Assembly: GCF_904846645.1 (NCBI RefSeq)
Contig: NZ_CAJHBO010000025.1
Span: 1-39,477 of the forward strand
DNA length: 39,477 nucleotides
Origin: Psychrobacter sp. Pi2-1
GTDB taxonomy: Bacteria; Pseudomonadota; Gammaproteobacteria; Pseudomonadales; Moraxellaceae
Direction: 5' to 3'
This document shows positions 30,072 to 39,477 of this stretch, in pieces (position 1 is the first letter of the stretch; each line of letters starts with the position of its first letter). Made by a program: the position numbers and the translations under genes. The notes beneath the pieces were generated by a model. It was not told the DNA's origin, did no database searches, and worked only from the letters and a program-made list of their open reading frames with translations.

Positions 30072-30078
30072 GTTGCTT

Positions 30079-30082
30079 CTCC
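30079..30082 (-). promoter_or_regulatory. rpoC ribosome binding site
   Basis: GGAG on the minus strand ends 7 bases before the TTG at 30071, supporting this non-ATG start. Confidence 0.75.
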
Positions 30083-30222
30083 GTTATCTTTATAATCATC
30101 TGACAGCGTACTATAGACGCGGATAAGATGAATGAAGGCAATGAATAGGGTTGAGACAAATCACTAAAAGCAGCAGCAATAAAGCAGACTGCCTTTAGTG
30201 GACAACTAAGTTAAACAACGGG

Positions 30223-33200
30223 CTAGTTGCTTTGTTTTAACTCAATATTGATACCCAGTGATTTGATTTCTTTGGTCAGTACGTTGAACGACTCAGGCAT
30301 GCCTGGATCCATATACTGCTCACCATCAACGATGTTTTTGTACATACGAGTACGGCCTTCAACGTCATCCGACTTCACCGTTAGCATTTCTTGCAACGTG
30401 TAAGTCGCGCCGTATGCTTCTAGTGCCCATACTTCCATCTCACCGAAGCGCTGACCACCAAACTGAGCTTTACCGCCGAGTGGCTGCTGCGTTACTAGAG
30501 AGTAAGAACCAGTCGAACGCGCATGCATTTTGTCATCAACCAAATGGTTAAGTTTGAGCATGTACATGTAGCCGACGGTTACTTTACGGTCAAACTTCTG
30601 ACCAGTACGACCATCATATAACGTCTGCTGACCATCACGATCCATACCAGCAAGCTCTAGCAGATCTTTGACTTGGCTTTCTCTTGCGCCGTCAAATACT
30701 GCTGTGCCCATTGGAACACCGCCACGTAAGTTGTCTGCTAGCGCCATGATGTCATCATCACTCAAGCTATCAAGATCTACTTGCTCACCGCCAACTTGGT
30801 TATAGATTTTGTCCAAGAAGTCGCGTAGCTCTTTGATTGCTGCTTGAGATTTGAGCATACCGTCAATCTTCTCGCCCAATCCTTTCGCTGCCATACCCAA
30901 ATGCGTCTCTAGAACCTGACCAATGTTCATACGAGATGGTACACCAAGTGGGTTCAATACGATGTCAACGGTATTACCATTTTCATCATAAGGCATGTCT
31001 TCAACTGGCATGATGCGCGATACAACACCTTTGTTACCATGACGACCAGCCATCTTATCACCAGGCTGAATACGACGCTTAACCGCTAGATATACTTTAA
31101 CGATTTTTTGTACGCCATGTTGCAAGTCATCGCCAGCAGTCAATTTGCGTTTTTTCTCAGCAAACTTCACATCGATGTCTTTTTGCTTATCAACCAAGTA
31201 ATCAGCGATTTGCGTTAGACGCTCAGAGATTTCTTCTTCTACTGGTTGGATATCAAGCAACGTCTCAAGGCTCATATCTTTCATATCAGCCAATGCCATA
31301 ACTGTACCAGCTTTTAGACCAGCGCCGCCGCTGACTTTTTGGCCATCTAGTAGATTACCAATACGACCACGTGCTGCTTCTTCAAAGATACGTAGCTCTT
31401 CTTTTAAATCTTTGCGATAGCTATCAAGCTGCGATTTTTCAATCGCTCTTGCGCGTGCGTCTTTTTCAACGCCATCACGGGTGAAGACCTGTACATCAAT
31501 AACCGTACCTTTACTAGAAGTCGGTACACGTAGTGAAGTATCTTTCACATCAGCCGCTTTTTCGCCAAAGATGGCCCGTAGTAGTTTCTCTTCTGGCGTT
31601 AGTTGCGTTTCACCTTTTGGCGTCACTTTACCAACTAGAATATCACCAGCGTCAACTTCAGCACCGATATAGACGATACCTGCCTCATCAAGACTTGATA
31701 GTGCTGCTTCACCAACGTTTGGAATATCAGCTGTGATCTCTTCTGTACCCAGCTTGGTATCACGAGCCACACAAGTCAATTCTTGGATATGAATCGTAGT
31801 GAAACGATCTTCTTTAACCACTTTTTCAGATAACAAGATTGAATCTTCGAAGTTGTAACCATTCCAAGGCATAAATGCGATGCGGATGTTCTGACCAAGT
31901 GCTAGCTCACCAAGATCCGTTGATGGACCATCAGCCAAGATATCACCCAAAGCAATCTCGTCACCTTGGTTAACGATGATACGTTGGTTGATACAAGTGT
32001 TTTGGTTAGAGCGCGTGTATTTGATCAAGTTATAGATATCGATACCCGCTTCACCAGCAACCATCTCGTCTTCGTTAACACGAACAACGATACGTGAGGC
32101 ATCAACATCTTCAATCACACCGCCACGCTTAGCGATCACACAAACACCAGAGTCACGAGCAACGTGACGCTCCATGCCAGTACCTACTAACGGCTTATCA
32201 GCACGTAGGGTCGGCACAGCCTGACGCTGCATGTTCGAGCCCATCAAGGCACGGTTAGCATCATCGTGCTCTAGGAACGGAATCAGACCTGCTGCAACCG
32301 ATACTACCTGACTTGGTGAGACATCCATATGCGTCACTTTTTCTGGCGGCATACGAACAAATTCACCATAGCTACGCACACTGACCATCTCGTCAGATAA
32401 CGCGCCATCTTCAGTCATCGGAGAATCAGCCTGTGCAATCACAGTACCAACTTCTTCGATTGCTGATAAATACTCAATAACGTCAGTCACTTTACCATCA
32501 ACCACACGGCGATAAGGCGTTTCTAAGAAGCCAAAGCTGTTGGTTTTAGCAAAGGTCGCTAATGAGTTGATCAGACCAATGTTTGGACCTTCAGGAGTCT
32601 CAATAGGACATACACGGCCATAATGGGTATCATGTACGTCACGTACTTCAAAGCCTGCACGTTCACGAGTTAGACCACCAGGTCCTAACGCTGATACACG
32701 GCGCTTATGGGTAACTTCAGACAACGGGTTGTTCTGATCCATAAACTGTGACAACTGACTTGAACCAAAGAATTCTTTAACCGCAGCCGCTACTGGCTTA
32801 GAGTTAATCAAATCTTGCGGTGACAAGTTGTCTGATTCTGCTGAGCTTAAACGCTCTTTTACGGCACGCTCAACACGTACTAGACCAACACGGAATTGGT
32901 TTTCTGCCATTTCGCCTACTGAACGAATACGACGGTTACCAAGATGATCAATATCATCGACATCACCGCGACCATTACGAATCTCGATAAGCTCTTTTAG
33001 AACGTTAACGATATCATCGTTGGTCAATACACTGCGTTCACGCTGGATATCAGGATCATCAGTGTTATCAAATTCTAAACCAAGACGACGGTTGAACTTC
33101 ATACGACCGACGTTTGATAAGTCATAACGATCTGCATTAAAGAACATGCTCTCAAACAGTTTCTCAGCAGTTTCAACCGTTGGTGGCTCACCTGGACGCA

Positions 33201-34341
33201 TGACTTTATAGATTTCGATCAATGCTTCTTCACGGCTTGAGGTACTATCAGCACGTAGCGTATCGGCAATATAACTACCTTGGTCGATATCGTTAGTGAA
33301 CAGAATGCTGAACTCTTTGATGGCACCACTGGCTTCAAATGAGTTCAATTTTACCAATAACTCGTGGTCAATTGGCGTATTTGCTTTAGCAATGATTTCG
33401 TCATTAACAACGATGTCTTCTGCTAAGATACGCTCATACAAATATTCATCAGGCACAGCAATTTTCGTCATACCGGCTTCTTCAAGCTGACGGATACGGC
33501 GTGCGTTGATGCGTTTGCCCTGCTCTACGATAACTTCACCTTCAGGTGATACGATATCGAACTGAGCCATTTCGCCACGTAGACGATCAGCAACTAGATC
33601 AATCTCAAACGTCTCTTCAGCTTTATAGACAGCGACTTTATCAAAGAACAAATCTAAGATTTCAGAAGTTGTTAGACCAAGTGCACGTAGAATGATTGAC
33701 GCAAGTAGTTTACGGCGACGGTCAATACGAGCAAATACTAAATCTTTGGCATCAAATTCAAAGTCTAACCATGAACCACGGTAAGGGATAATACGTGCGT
33801 TATAAAGCACTTTACCACTTGAATGCGACTTACCTTTATCATGGTCAAAGAACACACCAGGTGAACGATGTAGCTGAGATACGATAACACGCTCAGTACC
33901 ATTAATGATAAAAGTACCGTTAGCAGTCATCAAAGGCATCTCGCCCATGTAAACGCTTTGCTCACGGATATCTTTGATAGCAGCTTTGCTATCTTTGTCT
34001 TTGCTGTCTTTGTCTTTGATGATCAAACGGATTTTGACACGCATCGGCGCCGCAAACGTTGAACCACGTAAGATACACTCACGCTCATCAAATTCAGGCG
34101 TACCTAAATAGTACTCAACAAATTGCAACTCGGCGTTACCAGAGTGACTCTCAATTGGGAAAATAGAGGAATACGCAGCTTGCAAACCAGTATTCTCACG
34201 AGCTTTTGGCTTTTTGTGCTCTTGCAAAAATTGCTCATAAGAATCTACTTGAATAGACAGTAAATAGGGAACGTCCATTACAGTGGGCAATTCAGCAAAA
34301 CTTTTGCGAATACGCTTTTTTTCAGTATAAGAATATGCCAT
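30223..34341 (-). CDS. rpoB: RNA polymerase subunit beta
   Basis: The 1372-residue beta subunit. The rifampicin-binding cluster [18 protein letters not shown] reads wild type at the main resistance sites: Asp535, His545 and Ser550 correspond to E. coli 516, 526 and 531. The following [20 protein letters not shown] and [11 protein letters not shown] are canonical, as are [25 protein letters not shown] and the C-terminal [21 protein letters not shown] clamp-anchor region. AAGGA precedes the ATG. The 764-base gap upstream to rplL holds an attenuator-like terminator and a hairpin. Confidence 0.98.
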   Translation of the reverse strand: MAYSYTEKKRIRKSFAELPTVMDVPYLLSIQVDSYEQFLQEHKKPKARENTGLQAAYSSIFPIESHSGNAELQFVEYYLGTPEFDERECILRGSTFAAPMRVKIRLIIKDKDSKDKDSKAAIKDIREQSVYMGEMPLMTANGTFIINGTERVIVSQLHRSPGVFFDHDKGKSHSSGKVLYNARIIPYRGSWLDFEFDAKDLVFARIDRRRKLLASIILRALGLTTSEILDLFFDKVAVYKAEETFEIDLVADRLRGEMAQFDIVSPEGEVIVEQGKRINARRIRQLEEAGMTKIAVPDEYLYERILAEDIVVNDEIIAKANTPIDHELLVKLNSFEASGAIKEFSILFTNDIDQGSYIADTLRADSTSSREEALIEIYKVMRPGEPPTVETAEKLFESMFFNADRYDLSNVGRMKFNRRLGLEFDNTDDPDIQRERSVLTNDDIVNVLKELIEIRNGRGDVDDIDHLGNRRIRSVGEMAENQFRVGLVRVERAVKERLSSAESDNLSPQDLINSKPVAAAVKEFFGSSQLSQFMDQNNPLSEVTHKRRVSALGPGGLTRERAGFEVRDVHDTHYGRVCPIETPEGPNIGLINSLATFAKTNSFGFLETPYRRVVDGKVTDVIEYLSAIEEVGTVIAQADSPMTEDGALSDEMVSVRSYGEFVRMPPEKVTHMDVSPSQVVSVAAGLIPFLEHDDANRALMGSNMQRQAVPTLRADKPLVGTGMERHVARDSGVCVIAKRGGVIEDVDASRIVVRVNEDEMVAGEAGIDIYNLIKYTRSNQNTCINQRIIVNQGDEIALGDILADGPSTDLGELALGQNIRIAFMPWNGYNFEDSILLSEKVVKEDRFTTIHIQELTCVARDTKLGTEEITADIPNVGEAALSSLDEAGIVYIGAEVDAGDILVGKVTPKGETQLTPEEKLLRAIFGEKAADVKDTSLRVPTSSKGTVIDVQVFTRDGVEKDARARAIEKSQLDSYRKDLKEELRIFEEAARGRIGNLLDGQKVSGGAGLKAGTVMALADMKDMSLETLLDIQPVEEEISERLTQIADYLVDKQKDIDVKFAEKKRKLTAGDDLQHGVQKIVKVYLAVKRRIQPGDKMAGRHGNKGVVSRIMPVEDMPYDENGNTVDIVLNPLGVPSRMNIGQVLETHLGMAAKGLGEKIDGMLKSQAAIKELRDFLDKIYNQVGGEQVDLDSLSDDDIMALADNLRGGVPMGTAVFDGARESQVKDLLELAGMDRDGQQTLYDGRTGQKFDRKVTVGYMYMLKLNHLVDDKMHARSTGSYSLVTQQPLGGKAQFGGQRFGEMEVWALEAYGATYTLQEMLTVKSDDVEGRTRMYKNIVDGEQYMDPGMPESFNVLTKEIKSLGINIELKQSN

Positions 34342-35051
34342 CGAGAGTCCTTACAGTAAACGTGGAAACAAATTAAAAGCGTGGCCAGTATGCATAAATA
34401 CGATGCAAACATGGCGACGTAAACGATAATATAAAACGGGTTTTCGTGTTCAGTTCATGTCTTTTCTGTCAATTACTACTTTACTCATCAGTGCTTACCT
34501 AGCACACTTCACTTAATCTCGTTGTTGCTTGCTAAATTCATGGTAAGTGAATCAATCTATATGACTGTTGCAACCAAAAAATTCATTATTATATAATCTA
34601 TAACGCATTGCCTATCAGGCTTAATTTACAAATACCTTGCTGGGAAATAATGTCTATTAAGATTGCATCCATACTACTTGCTATCTAGACTACTTATTAC
34701 CGAACTATGTTCCCTACACATACAAGCTGTCTATGAGACTGAATATCGACAGTCATGCCACACCAAGTAGGCAACTTATGATCAACAGCTTTTTTAAGAA
34801 TACCGCTTTTTTCAGGATTAATAATCGGGGTAACTATAACTTTTAGAATCAGTATAAACTATAGTGTTGATAGGAAAGCATGCAGACACAAAAAAATGCC
34901 AAACATCTACAGACGTTTAGCTCATATTAACTGATTTCAAAAACTGGCATGTGTGCTTGCATGTATATCGTCTGTCCTTTTGATGGGTATCCACCGTGAT
35001 GTTGCATACGTATGTTGGCAGACACAAAAGGTCAAGCTACGAATTATAGTA
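34342..35051. other. Long rplL-rpoB spacer
   Basis: About 700 bases between the attenuator and rpoB with no credible gene. It contains the 34879-34963 hairpin and a 12-base direct repeat GCAGACACAAAA at 34882-34893 and 35018-35029. The part nearest rpoB (34342-34870) shows no structure I can name. The corresponding E. coli spacer is, from memory, about 320 bases. Confidence 0.6.
34879..34963 (-). other. Long hairpin between rplL and rpoB, possible RNase III site
   Basis: CATGCA/TGCATG, CACA/TGTG and ATGCCA/TGGCAT pair in order, giving 16 base pairs with two small internal loops and a ~43-base apical part. It lies downstream of the attenuator on the transcript, the same relative position as the RNase III processing hairpin of the E. 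coli rplL-rpoB spacer. Processing is inferred from position and structure. Confidence 0.5.
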
Positions 35052-35090
35052 AAAAAAAGCTGGCAATGCAAGGCATTACCAGCTTTTTTT
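35052..35090 (-). terminator. Attenuator/terminator after rplL
   Basis: AAAAAAAGCTGG-c-AATGC pairs with GCATT-a-CCAGCTTTTTTT around a 3-base loop, 16 bases past the rplL stop, with a T-run on the minus strand. In E. coli a partial terminator here sets the ratio of ribosomal protein to polymerase transcripts, and the same role is likely. Confidence 0.85.
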
Positions 35091-35105
35091 CGTACAGTGT
35101 TAAAC

Positions 35106-35477
35106 TTATTTTAGTTCAACAGTTGCACCAGCTTCTTCAAGTTTCTTTTTCAACTCTTCAGCTTCAGCTTTAGATGCGCCTTCTTTGATTGGAGCTGGAG
35201 CGCTTTCAACCAAATCTTTCGCTTCTTTTAGGCCAAGACCAGTAGCTTCACGTACGGCTTTAATTACGCCAACTTTCTTCTCGCCAAAGCTGGCAAGAAC
35301 TACGTCAAACTCGTCTTTTTCTTCAGCAGCAGCAGCAGCAGGACCAGCAGCAGCAGGTGCAGCAGCAACAGCAGCTGTTACGCCGAATTTTTCTTCCATG
35401 TCGCTGATTAACTCAACGATATCCATTACTGACATTTCAGCGATTGCATTTAACACGTCATCTTTAGATAGTGCCAT
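35106..35477 (-). CDS. rplL: Ribosomal protein L7/L12
   Basis: This 123-residue stalk protein binds elongation factors. The N-terminal dimerisation helix region ([20 protein letters not shown]) is followed by an Ala/Pro-rich hinge (about 38-52) and the C-terminal domain with [20 protein letters not shown] and [18 protein letters not shown] precedes the ATG. It follows rplJ by 120 bases, and the pair is normally co-translated at L12 excess. Confidence 0.98.
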   Translation of the reverse strand: MALSKDDVLNAIAEMSVMDIVELISDMEEKFGVTAAVAAAPAAAGPAAAAAEEKDEFDVVLASFGEKKVGVIKAVREATGLGLKEAKDLVESAPAPIKEGASKAEAEELKKKLEEAGATVELK

Positions 35478-35597
35478 GAGAACTCTCCGTTATCTGATAA
35501 AAATTAATTGATTCTAATATCGCCTTGATTGCTTGCCTAATGTGACAATAAAGTGCAACCAAAATTAGCGATGTTAAAGTTACGTTAAAACAAGCAA

Positions 35598-36125
35598 TTA
35601 AGCAGCTTCTTTTGCGTCTTTGATTGCCGCTACAGTGCGAACGAACTTGCCAGGAACAGCGTTCATAGTCTGGACAAGCTTGGTCACTGGTGCATTCATA
35701 GTAGCCATCAAGATAGAGATTGCTTCGTCGCGAGTTGGTAGCTTCGATACGCGCTCTAGCTCTTCTGGACCATAAACTTCACCACCGACTGATACTAATT
35801 TGGTCTCTAAAGCTTTGTTATCTTTGCTGAAGTCGAAAACGACTCGAGCAGCAGATCCCAAATCTTCCATAGAGAAAGCCAAAAGTAGTGGACCAGTCAT
35901 ACGGTCTGACATGCTCTCAAACTTAGTGCCTTCAAAAGCGCGTTTTGCTAGTGTATTTTTTACCACTTTTAAAACGACACCTTTATCACGAGCTTGTTCA
36001 CGCAGCTTAGTAAGCTGTGCAACACCAATACCGTGATATTCGGCAGCTACTGCTGAGTAAGCATTAGCAGCAACTTCAGACACTTCAGCCACAACTTGTT
36101 GTTTTTGTTCTAGCGTTAATGCCAT
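35598..36125 (-). CDS. rplJ: Ribosomal protein L10
   Basis: The 175-residue stalk base binds 23S rRNA and L7/L12 dimers through its C-terminal helix. Visible family segments: EYHGIGVAQLTKLREQAR, VVKNTLAKRAFEGTKFE, the GPLLLAF strand and the end VRTVAAIKDAKE. AAAGGAG lies before the ATG. The L10-(L12)4 complex classically represses its own mRNA through the upstream leader, and such a leader appears to be present (36369-36520). Confidence 0.98.
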   Translation of the reverse strand: MALTLEQKQQVVAEVSEVAANAYSAVAAEYHGIGVAQLTKLREQARDKGVVLKVVKNTLAKRAFEGTKFESMSDRMTGPLLLAFSMEDLGSAARVVFDFSKDNKALETKLVSVGGEVYGPEELERVSKLPTRDEAISILMATMNAPVTKLVQTMNAVPGKFVRTVAAIKDAKEAA

Positions 36126-36582
36126 AAGTTGACTCCTTTAATCTTATCAATCGACTTATAATAAAAGTGCCAAAAACAAGGTTTTTATGCGCTCAAACTG
36201 TAAGCTAAGACTGACTTGATACGACACATTACCAGCGGATTCAATTAATAAAAAAAGCATCTACTGGTAACGACTGATTACGGCACCGTTATCAGAATGA
36301 CGTTGAGTAATAGTTTGAAGATTATAAATAACCTTACCGCCCTATTCGCTCGTGTCTTAAACTGTGTGGGCCACCGTCTGCGTAGGACAACTAAGATTTT
36401 CATCTGTCATCGATTAACAAAAGTGACTTATCATCATAAACAACTATCCGAAGATCGCTAACTATGACTCTAAACTACTCTCTACCTACGGTCTTAGACA
36501 GCGTAGCAAATACTACGCTGACCTAATTTTTTAAAAACTGTTTGTGTTTATCATGCAAAATATTTGAAGATAAAAACTTTAA
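36126..36582. other. rplA-rplJ spacer
   Basis: A 457-base spacer with no gene. It holds the probable L10 leader structure (36369-36520), and must also contain any rplJ promoter, which I could not fix; T-rich and A-rich sequence just after rplA is a plausible site. Confidence 0.6.
36369..36520 (-). ncRNA. Probable L10 autoregulatory leader
   Basis: On the transcript, a hairpin CAGCGTAG/CTACGCTG (36520-36499) is followed by AGACCGTAGG (about 36496-36486). About 100 bases later CCTACGCAGACGGTGG appears (about 36387-36370), able to pair as CCGTAGG with CCTACG..CGG through an internal loop. A closing stem with an asymmetric, kink-turn-like loop of this type is the L10 binding site in bacterial L10 leaders. 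Position upstream of rplJ fits. Not verified with a covariance model. Confidence 0.6.
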
Positions 36583-37284
36583 TTATTTAGCAGTACGATA
36601 AGGAACAGCGTCGATCGTTAGACCTGGACCCATCGTGCTAGACAAGGTAATTTTCTTAATGAAAGTACCTTTAGAAGTAGCAGGCTTAGCACGCTTTAGA
36701 TCAGAAAGAATCGCTTGCGCGTTTTGCTCGATTTGATCAGCAGTGAAACCAACTTGGCCGATAGTTGCATGGATGATACCAGCTTTATCAACACGGTACT
36801 GAGCCTGACCAGCTTTGGCATTAGTCACAGCTTCAGCAACGTTTGGCGTTACTGTACCAACCTTAGGGTTAGGCATTAGACCACGTGGGCCTAGGATAGT
36901 ACCTAACTGACCAACAACACGCATAGCATCTGGAGCTGCGATAACAACATCAAAGTCCATGTTACCGGCTTTGATTTGCTCTGCTAGGTCTTCAAAACCA
37001 ACGATGTCTGCACCAGCTTCTTTAGCGGCTTCAGCAGCAGCGCCTTGAGCGAATACAGCAACGCGTTTGGTTTTACCAGTACCAGCAGGTAGGTTAGTTG
37101 CACCACGAACTACTTGATCAGATTTACGTGGGTCAACGCCCAAGTTTACTGCGATATCGATAGACTCTTTGAATTTTAGCGCTGGCAAATCGTTTAGGAT
37201 TTGAACCGCTTCTTCAATAGTGTACTGTTTTTCGTTATCAATACGGCTTTGAATTTCTTTTTGACGTTTGGTTAGCTTAGACAT
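36583..37284 (-). CDS. rplA: Ribosomal protein L1
   Basis: The 233-residue L1 of the 50S L1 stalk. Typical segments: [54 protein letters not shown] and the end [17 protein letters not shown]. Start overlaps the rplK stop by one base (TAATG), giving translational coupling; L1 classically represses the rplK-rplA message. Confidence 0.98.
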   Translation of the reverse strand: MSKLTKRQKEIQSRIDNEKQYTIEEAVQILNDLPALKFKESIDIAVNLGVDPRKSDQVVRGATNLPAGTGKTKRVAVFAQGAAAEAAKEAGADIVGFEDLAEQIKAGNMDFDVVIAAPDAMRVVGQLGTILGPRGLMPNPKVGTVTPNVAEAVTNAKAGQAQYRVDKAGIIHATIGQVGFTADQIEQNAQAILSDLKRAKPATSKGTFIKKITLSSTMGPGLTIDAVPYRTAK

Positions 37285-37715
37285 TATACACCCTCCACGG
37301 TAATACCCATTGAACGTGCAGTACCAGCGATGGTACGGACAGCAGCGTCAAGATCAGCAGCAGTTAAATCTGCATTCTTAGTCTTAACGATGTCTTCTAG
37401 TTGTGCACGGTCAACTTTACCAACTTTAGCAGTGTTCGGTGTACCTGAACCTTTAGCAATACCAGCAGCCTTACGTAGTAAGTATGCAGCTGGTGGTGAC
37501 TTCATGATGAAGGTAAAAGATTTGTCGCTGTATACTGTGATCTCAGTTGGGATCGGTAGACCTGGCTCTTGGCCTGAGGTCGCAGCGTTAAATTCTTTAC
37601 AGAACGCCATGATGTTCACGCCTTTTTGACCCAAAGCTGGACCAATAGGTGGTGAAGGATTTGCTTTGCCTGCAGGCACTTGCAGTTTGATGTAACCATC
37701 AATCTTCTTAGCCAT
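37284..37715 (-). CDS. rplK: Ribosomal protein L11
   Basis: The 143-residue L11 binds the GTPase-associated region of 23S rRNA and is needed for RelA activation. Landmark segments: [56 protein letters not shown] and [18 protein letters not shown] end. AGGAGAG precedes the ATG. Confidence 0.98.
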   Translation of the reverse strand: MAKKIDGYIKLQVPAGKANPSPPIGPALGQKGVNIMAFCKEFNAATSGQEPGLPIPTEITVYSDKSFTFIMKSPPAAYLLRKAAGIAKGSGTPNTAKVGKVDRAQLEDIVKTKNADLTAADLDAAVRTIAGTARSMGITVEGV

Positions 37716-37805
37716 GATACTCTCCTAAATGGGTGATAGCGCCAAATCAACGTGGTATATTCCTAATTGATTAACAGCTCCCCGGTTGATGAATTTTTTG
37801 CTAAT

Positions 37806-38336
37806 TTAGTCTAGTTTTTCAACTTTACTAAATTCAAGCTCAACCTGTGTAGGTCGATTAAATACGTTTACCGTTAGATGTAGTTTAGACTTCTCATAAT
37901 CCACTTTTTCTACCAACCCTTTAAAGTCAGTAAATGGACCATCAATAACCAACAACTCTTCGCCCGGCTCAAATAGAGTCTTAGGACGTGGGTCAGTTTC
38001 AGTCTGGTTCAAACGGTTTAAAATGCGATCAGCTTCTACTTGCGTAATCGGTGCAGGCATCTCAGGCGTACCACCGATGAAGCCCATAATACGAGGGCAG
38101 TCTTTTACGATGTGCCAAGTATTGTCGTTCATTTCCATTTGGATCAGTACATATCCAGGAAAGAACTTGCGTTCACTCTTACGTTTTTTGCCGTCTTTCA
38201 TTTCGACGACTTCTTCAGTAGGAACCAATACATCACCGAATGACTCAGCAAAGTCACTACGGTTAATACGATCAGTTAATGAACGTTGTACTTGTTTTTC
38301 ATATCCTGAAAACGCTTGGACAATATACCAACGCAT
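37806..38336 (-). CDS. nusG: Transcription termination/antitermination protein NusG
   Basis: The 176-residue two-domain factor links RNA polymerase with Rho or ribosomal S10. The NGN domain shows [27 protein letters not shown] and the IMGFIGG region. The KOW domain has [21 protein letters not shown] lies 7 bases before the ATG. It is 71 bases after secE and 90 before rplK, as in most proteobacteria. Confidence 0.98.
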   Translation of the reverse strand: MRWYIVQAFSGYEKQVQRSLTDRINRSDFAESFGDVLVPTEEVVEMKDGKKRKSERKFFPGYVLIQMEMNDNTWHIVKDCPRIMGFIGGTPEMPAPITQVEADRILNRLNQTETDPRPKTLFEPGEELLVIDGPFTDFKGLVEKVDYEKSKLHLTVNVFNRPTQVELEFSKVEKLD

Positions 38337-38407
38337 ATCACGCTCCTGATCATTATAAATAAGTCGTTAAAAGTAAATATCTCGCTAATAGTCACTAATA
38401 CGTGCTA

Positions 38408-38893
38408 TTAACCGATAAAGATACCAACGAACCAATTAAAAAAGTTATCCAATAACCAAATAAAGAAACCAGCAATCGCAATCACAACAATCACTTGCCA
38501 TGTATATTGAAAGGTTTCGTCTTTACCTGGCCACGTCACTCGGCGAAGCTCAACGGCAGCGTCTTTTAACAATATTTTAAAAGCACGGCCTTGATGCGTT
38601 AACGCCAAACAGACTAATGCAAATACAACAAGTGCGACAATAATACCAATACGCACCCAGACGTCGTTGGCAGGTTGCCAATAGCCTGGTAAGTATTGAT
38701 TTACTAGAGTCGCACCGATTAATACAGCTGCGGCAAGTAGCCACAAAATCAAATCTTTTATTGAGCCAGTCTTAGCCACTTCAACAGCAGTAGTACCGCT
38801 AGCTGAAACATGCTTATTTTTAGACAGCATTCCACCAGCAACCGCCTTGGCATCAGATAACTTAGTCTCGAGGTTATCTTGATCATTGCTCAT
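38408..38893 (-). CDS. secE: Protein translocase subunit SecE
   Basis: The 161-residue Sec subunit with three membrane helices (about 49-68, 80-102 and 131-156). The conserved cytoplasmic helix before the last one reads AAVELRRVTWPGKDETFQYTW, the essential SecY contact. The polar N-terminus of about 45 residues is longer than the E. coli form (127 residues) and its first part looks low-complexity. Shine-Dalgarno is weak (GAAGCGAG). It lies 51 bases after tRNA-Trp, so the two are probably on one transcript. Confidence 0.96.
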   Translation of the reverse strand: MSNDQDNLETKLSDAKAVAGGMLSKNKHVSASGTTAVEVAKTGSIKDLILWLLAAAVLIGATLVNQYLPGYWQPANDVWVRIGIIVALVVFALVCLALTHQGRAFKILLKDAAVELRRVTWPGKDETFQYTWQVIVVIAIAGFFIWLLDNFFNWFVGIFIG

Positions 38894-38944
38894 AAAGAAC
38901 TCGCTTCGGAGATGGTGGGGTACAACAAAGATGTGATAAGAAGA

Positions 38945-39020
38945 TGGCAGGCGATGTAGGACTCGAACCTACAACCCTCGGTTTTGGAGACCGATGCTCT
39001 ACCAATTGAGCCAATCGCCT
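38945..39020 (-). tRNA. tRNA-Trp (anticodon CCA)
   Basis: A 76-base cloverleaf: acceptor AGGCGAT pairs with ATCGCCT, the D arm has GGCTCAATTGGTAGAGC, the anticodon loop is CTCCAAA with anticodon CCA, and the T loop is GTTCGAGTCC. Discriminator G and an encoded 3' CCA complete it. Its place between tuf and secE is the tRNA position of this operon in many gammaproteobacteria. Confidence 0.97.
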
Positions 39021-39038
39021 ATGGGTGTAAAGGACAGC

Positions 39039-39066
39039 ATTATACAATATTTAGCATAGAATGCAA
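39039..39066 (-). promoter_or_regulatory. Promoter of tRNA-Trp-secE-nusG unit
   Basis: On the minus strand TTGCAT (39066-39061), a 16-base spacer and TATAAT (39044-39039), with a start expected about 12 bases before the tRNA. The stretch after the -10 (GCTGTCC) is G+C-rich, as in stringently controlled promoters. Near-consensus. Confidence 0.75.
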
Positions 39067-39075
39067 GCCCTTGAC

Positions 39076-39096
39076 GGTAAAATTATTAATTTTACC
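39076..39096. repeat. Perfect inverted repeat upstream of the tRNA-Trp promoter
   Basis: GGTAAAATT and AATTTTACC flank 3 bases, 9 bases upstream of the -35. It could be a protein-binding site or a chance A/T-rich palindrome. It has no T-run that would suit a terminator. Confidence 0.5.
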
Positions 39097-39280
39097 TGAT
39101 TTTGCACTGCCGCAATCTAAAATAACTGCTAGCGTTAAGTGCAGCGATAATATAACAAGCTATGCCGTAGATTACAATATGCTATCTAACAAATAATTAT
39201 ATCTGTCACACATACAGCTAATTCATTAATACACGCTAGGCATAATTCTATTTTCGATCATGCTTCAACTTTCTCCAATA

Positions 39281-39314
39281 AAAAAAGACCACCCTAAATA
39301 GGATGGCCTTTTTT
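39281..39314 (-). terminator. Terminator of tuf
   Basis: AAAAAG-a-CCA-c-CCTA pairs with TAGG-a-TGG-c-CTTTTT around a tiny AA loop, with two symmetric mismatches and A/T runs on both sides, 37 bases past the tuf stop. Confidence 0.8.
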
Positions 39315-39351
39315 ATGACTAATTCATAAGCTCATTGCTGAGACTTAATGA

Positions 39352-39477
39352 TTAGTTCAATACGTTAGCAACAACACCAGCGCCTACAGTACGGCCGCCT
39401 TCACGAATAGCGAAGCGAAGACCTTTGTCCATAGCGATTGGGTGGATAAGCTCTACGCCCATCTCAACGTTATCACC
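39352..39477 (-). CDS. tuf: Elongation factor Tu, C-terminal fragment
   Basis: The last 41 codons are present, running in from the right edge. The read-out includes [20 protein letters not shown] and [14 protein letters not shown], the highly conserved end of EF-Tu domain III. The stop TAA is at 39354-39352. The rest of the gene lies beyond the window. Confidence 0.97.
   Translation of the reverse strand, partial: GDNVEMGVELIHPIAMDKGLRFAIREGGRTVGAGVVANVLN

Overview
The window looks like a chromosomal segment of a Moraxellaceae gammaproteobacterium, most likely Psychrobacter. This is inferred from protein sequence resemblance recalled from memory, moderate-to-low G+C, and the gene orders pilMNOPQ-aroK-aroB-damX and tuf-tRNA-Trp-secE-nusG-rplKA-rplJL-rpoBC. 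Most genes lie on the minus strand, and the content is largely housekeeping. I found no CRISPR array, prophage, defence island or obviously new multi-gene system.

Left part (1-6.5 kb) is the accessory-like part. The first 127 bases are the end of an IS3-family insertion sequence with its orfA start. The element has inserted into the 3' end of a BLUF-like photoreceptor gene, whose reading frame now ends inside the IS. Next come a secreted PEBP-like protein, a Cof-type HAD phosphatase, a short-chain dehydrogenase, an orphan PotD polyamine-binding lipoprotein (TTG start) and a FUSC-type membrane protein. Several perfect stem-loop terminators separate these units.

The middle (6.5-25.8 kb) holds gltB and gltD (glutamate synthase, with an unusually long untranslated upstream region), a DamX-like SPOR protein, aroB, aroK and the type IV pilus assembly operon pilMNOPQ. 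The peptidoglycan synthase gene mrcA (PBP1A) is divergent from pilM. A conserved hypothetical gene follows between mrcA and rpoC.

The right part (25.8-39.5 kb) is the transcription/translation supercluster, read right to left: the tuf 3' end, its terminator, tRNA-Trp(CCA) with a near-consensus promoter, secE, nusG, rplK, rplA, rplJ, rplL, rpoB and rpoC. Non-coding control elements are visible here: a probable L10 autoregulatory leader before rplJ, and a terminator/attenuator plus a long hairpin between rplL and rpoB, matching in layout the attenuator and RNase III site known in E. coli.

The most distinctive observations are the IS-generated chimeric end of the BLUF gene, the SPOR protein with its domain in the middle rather than at the C-terminus, the structured rplL-rpoB spacer, and the structured gltB leader.
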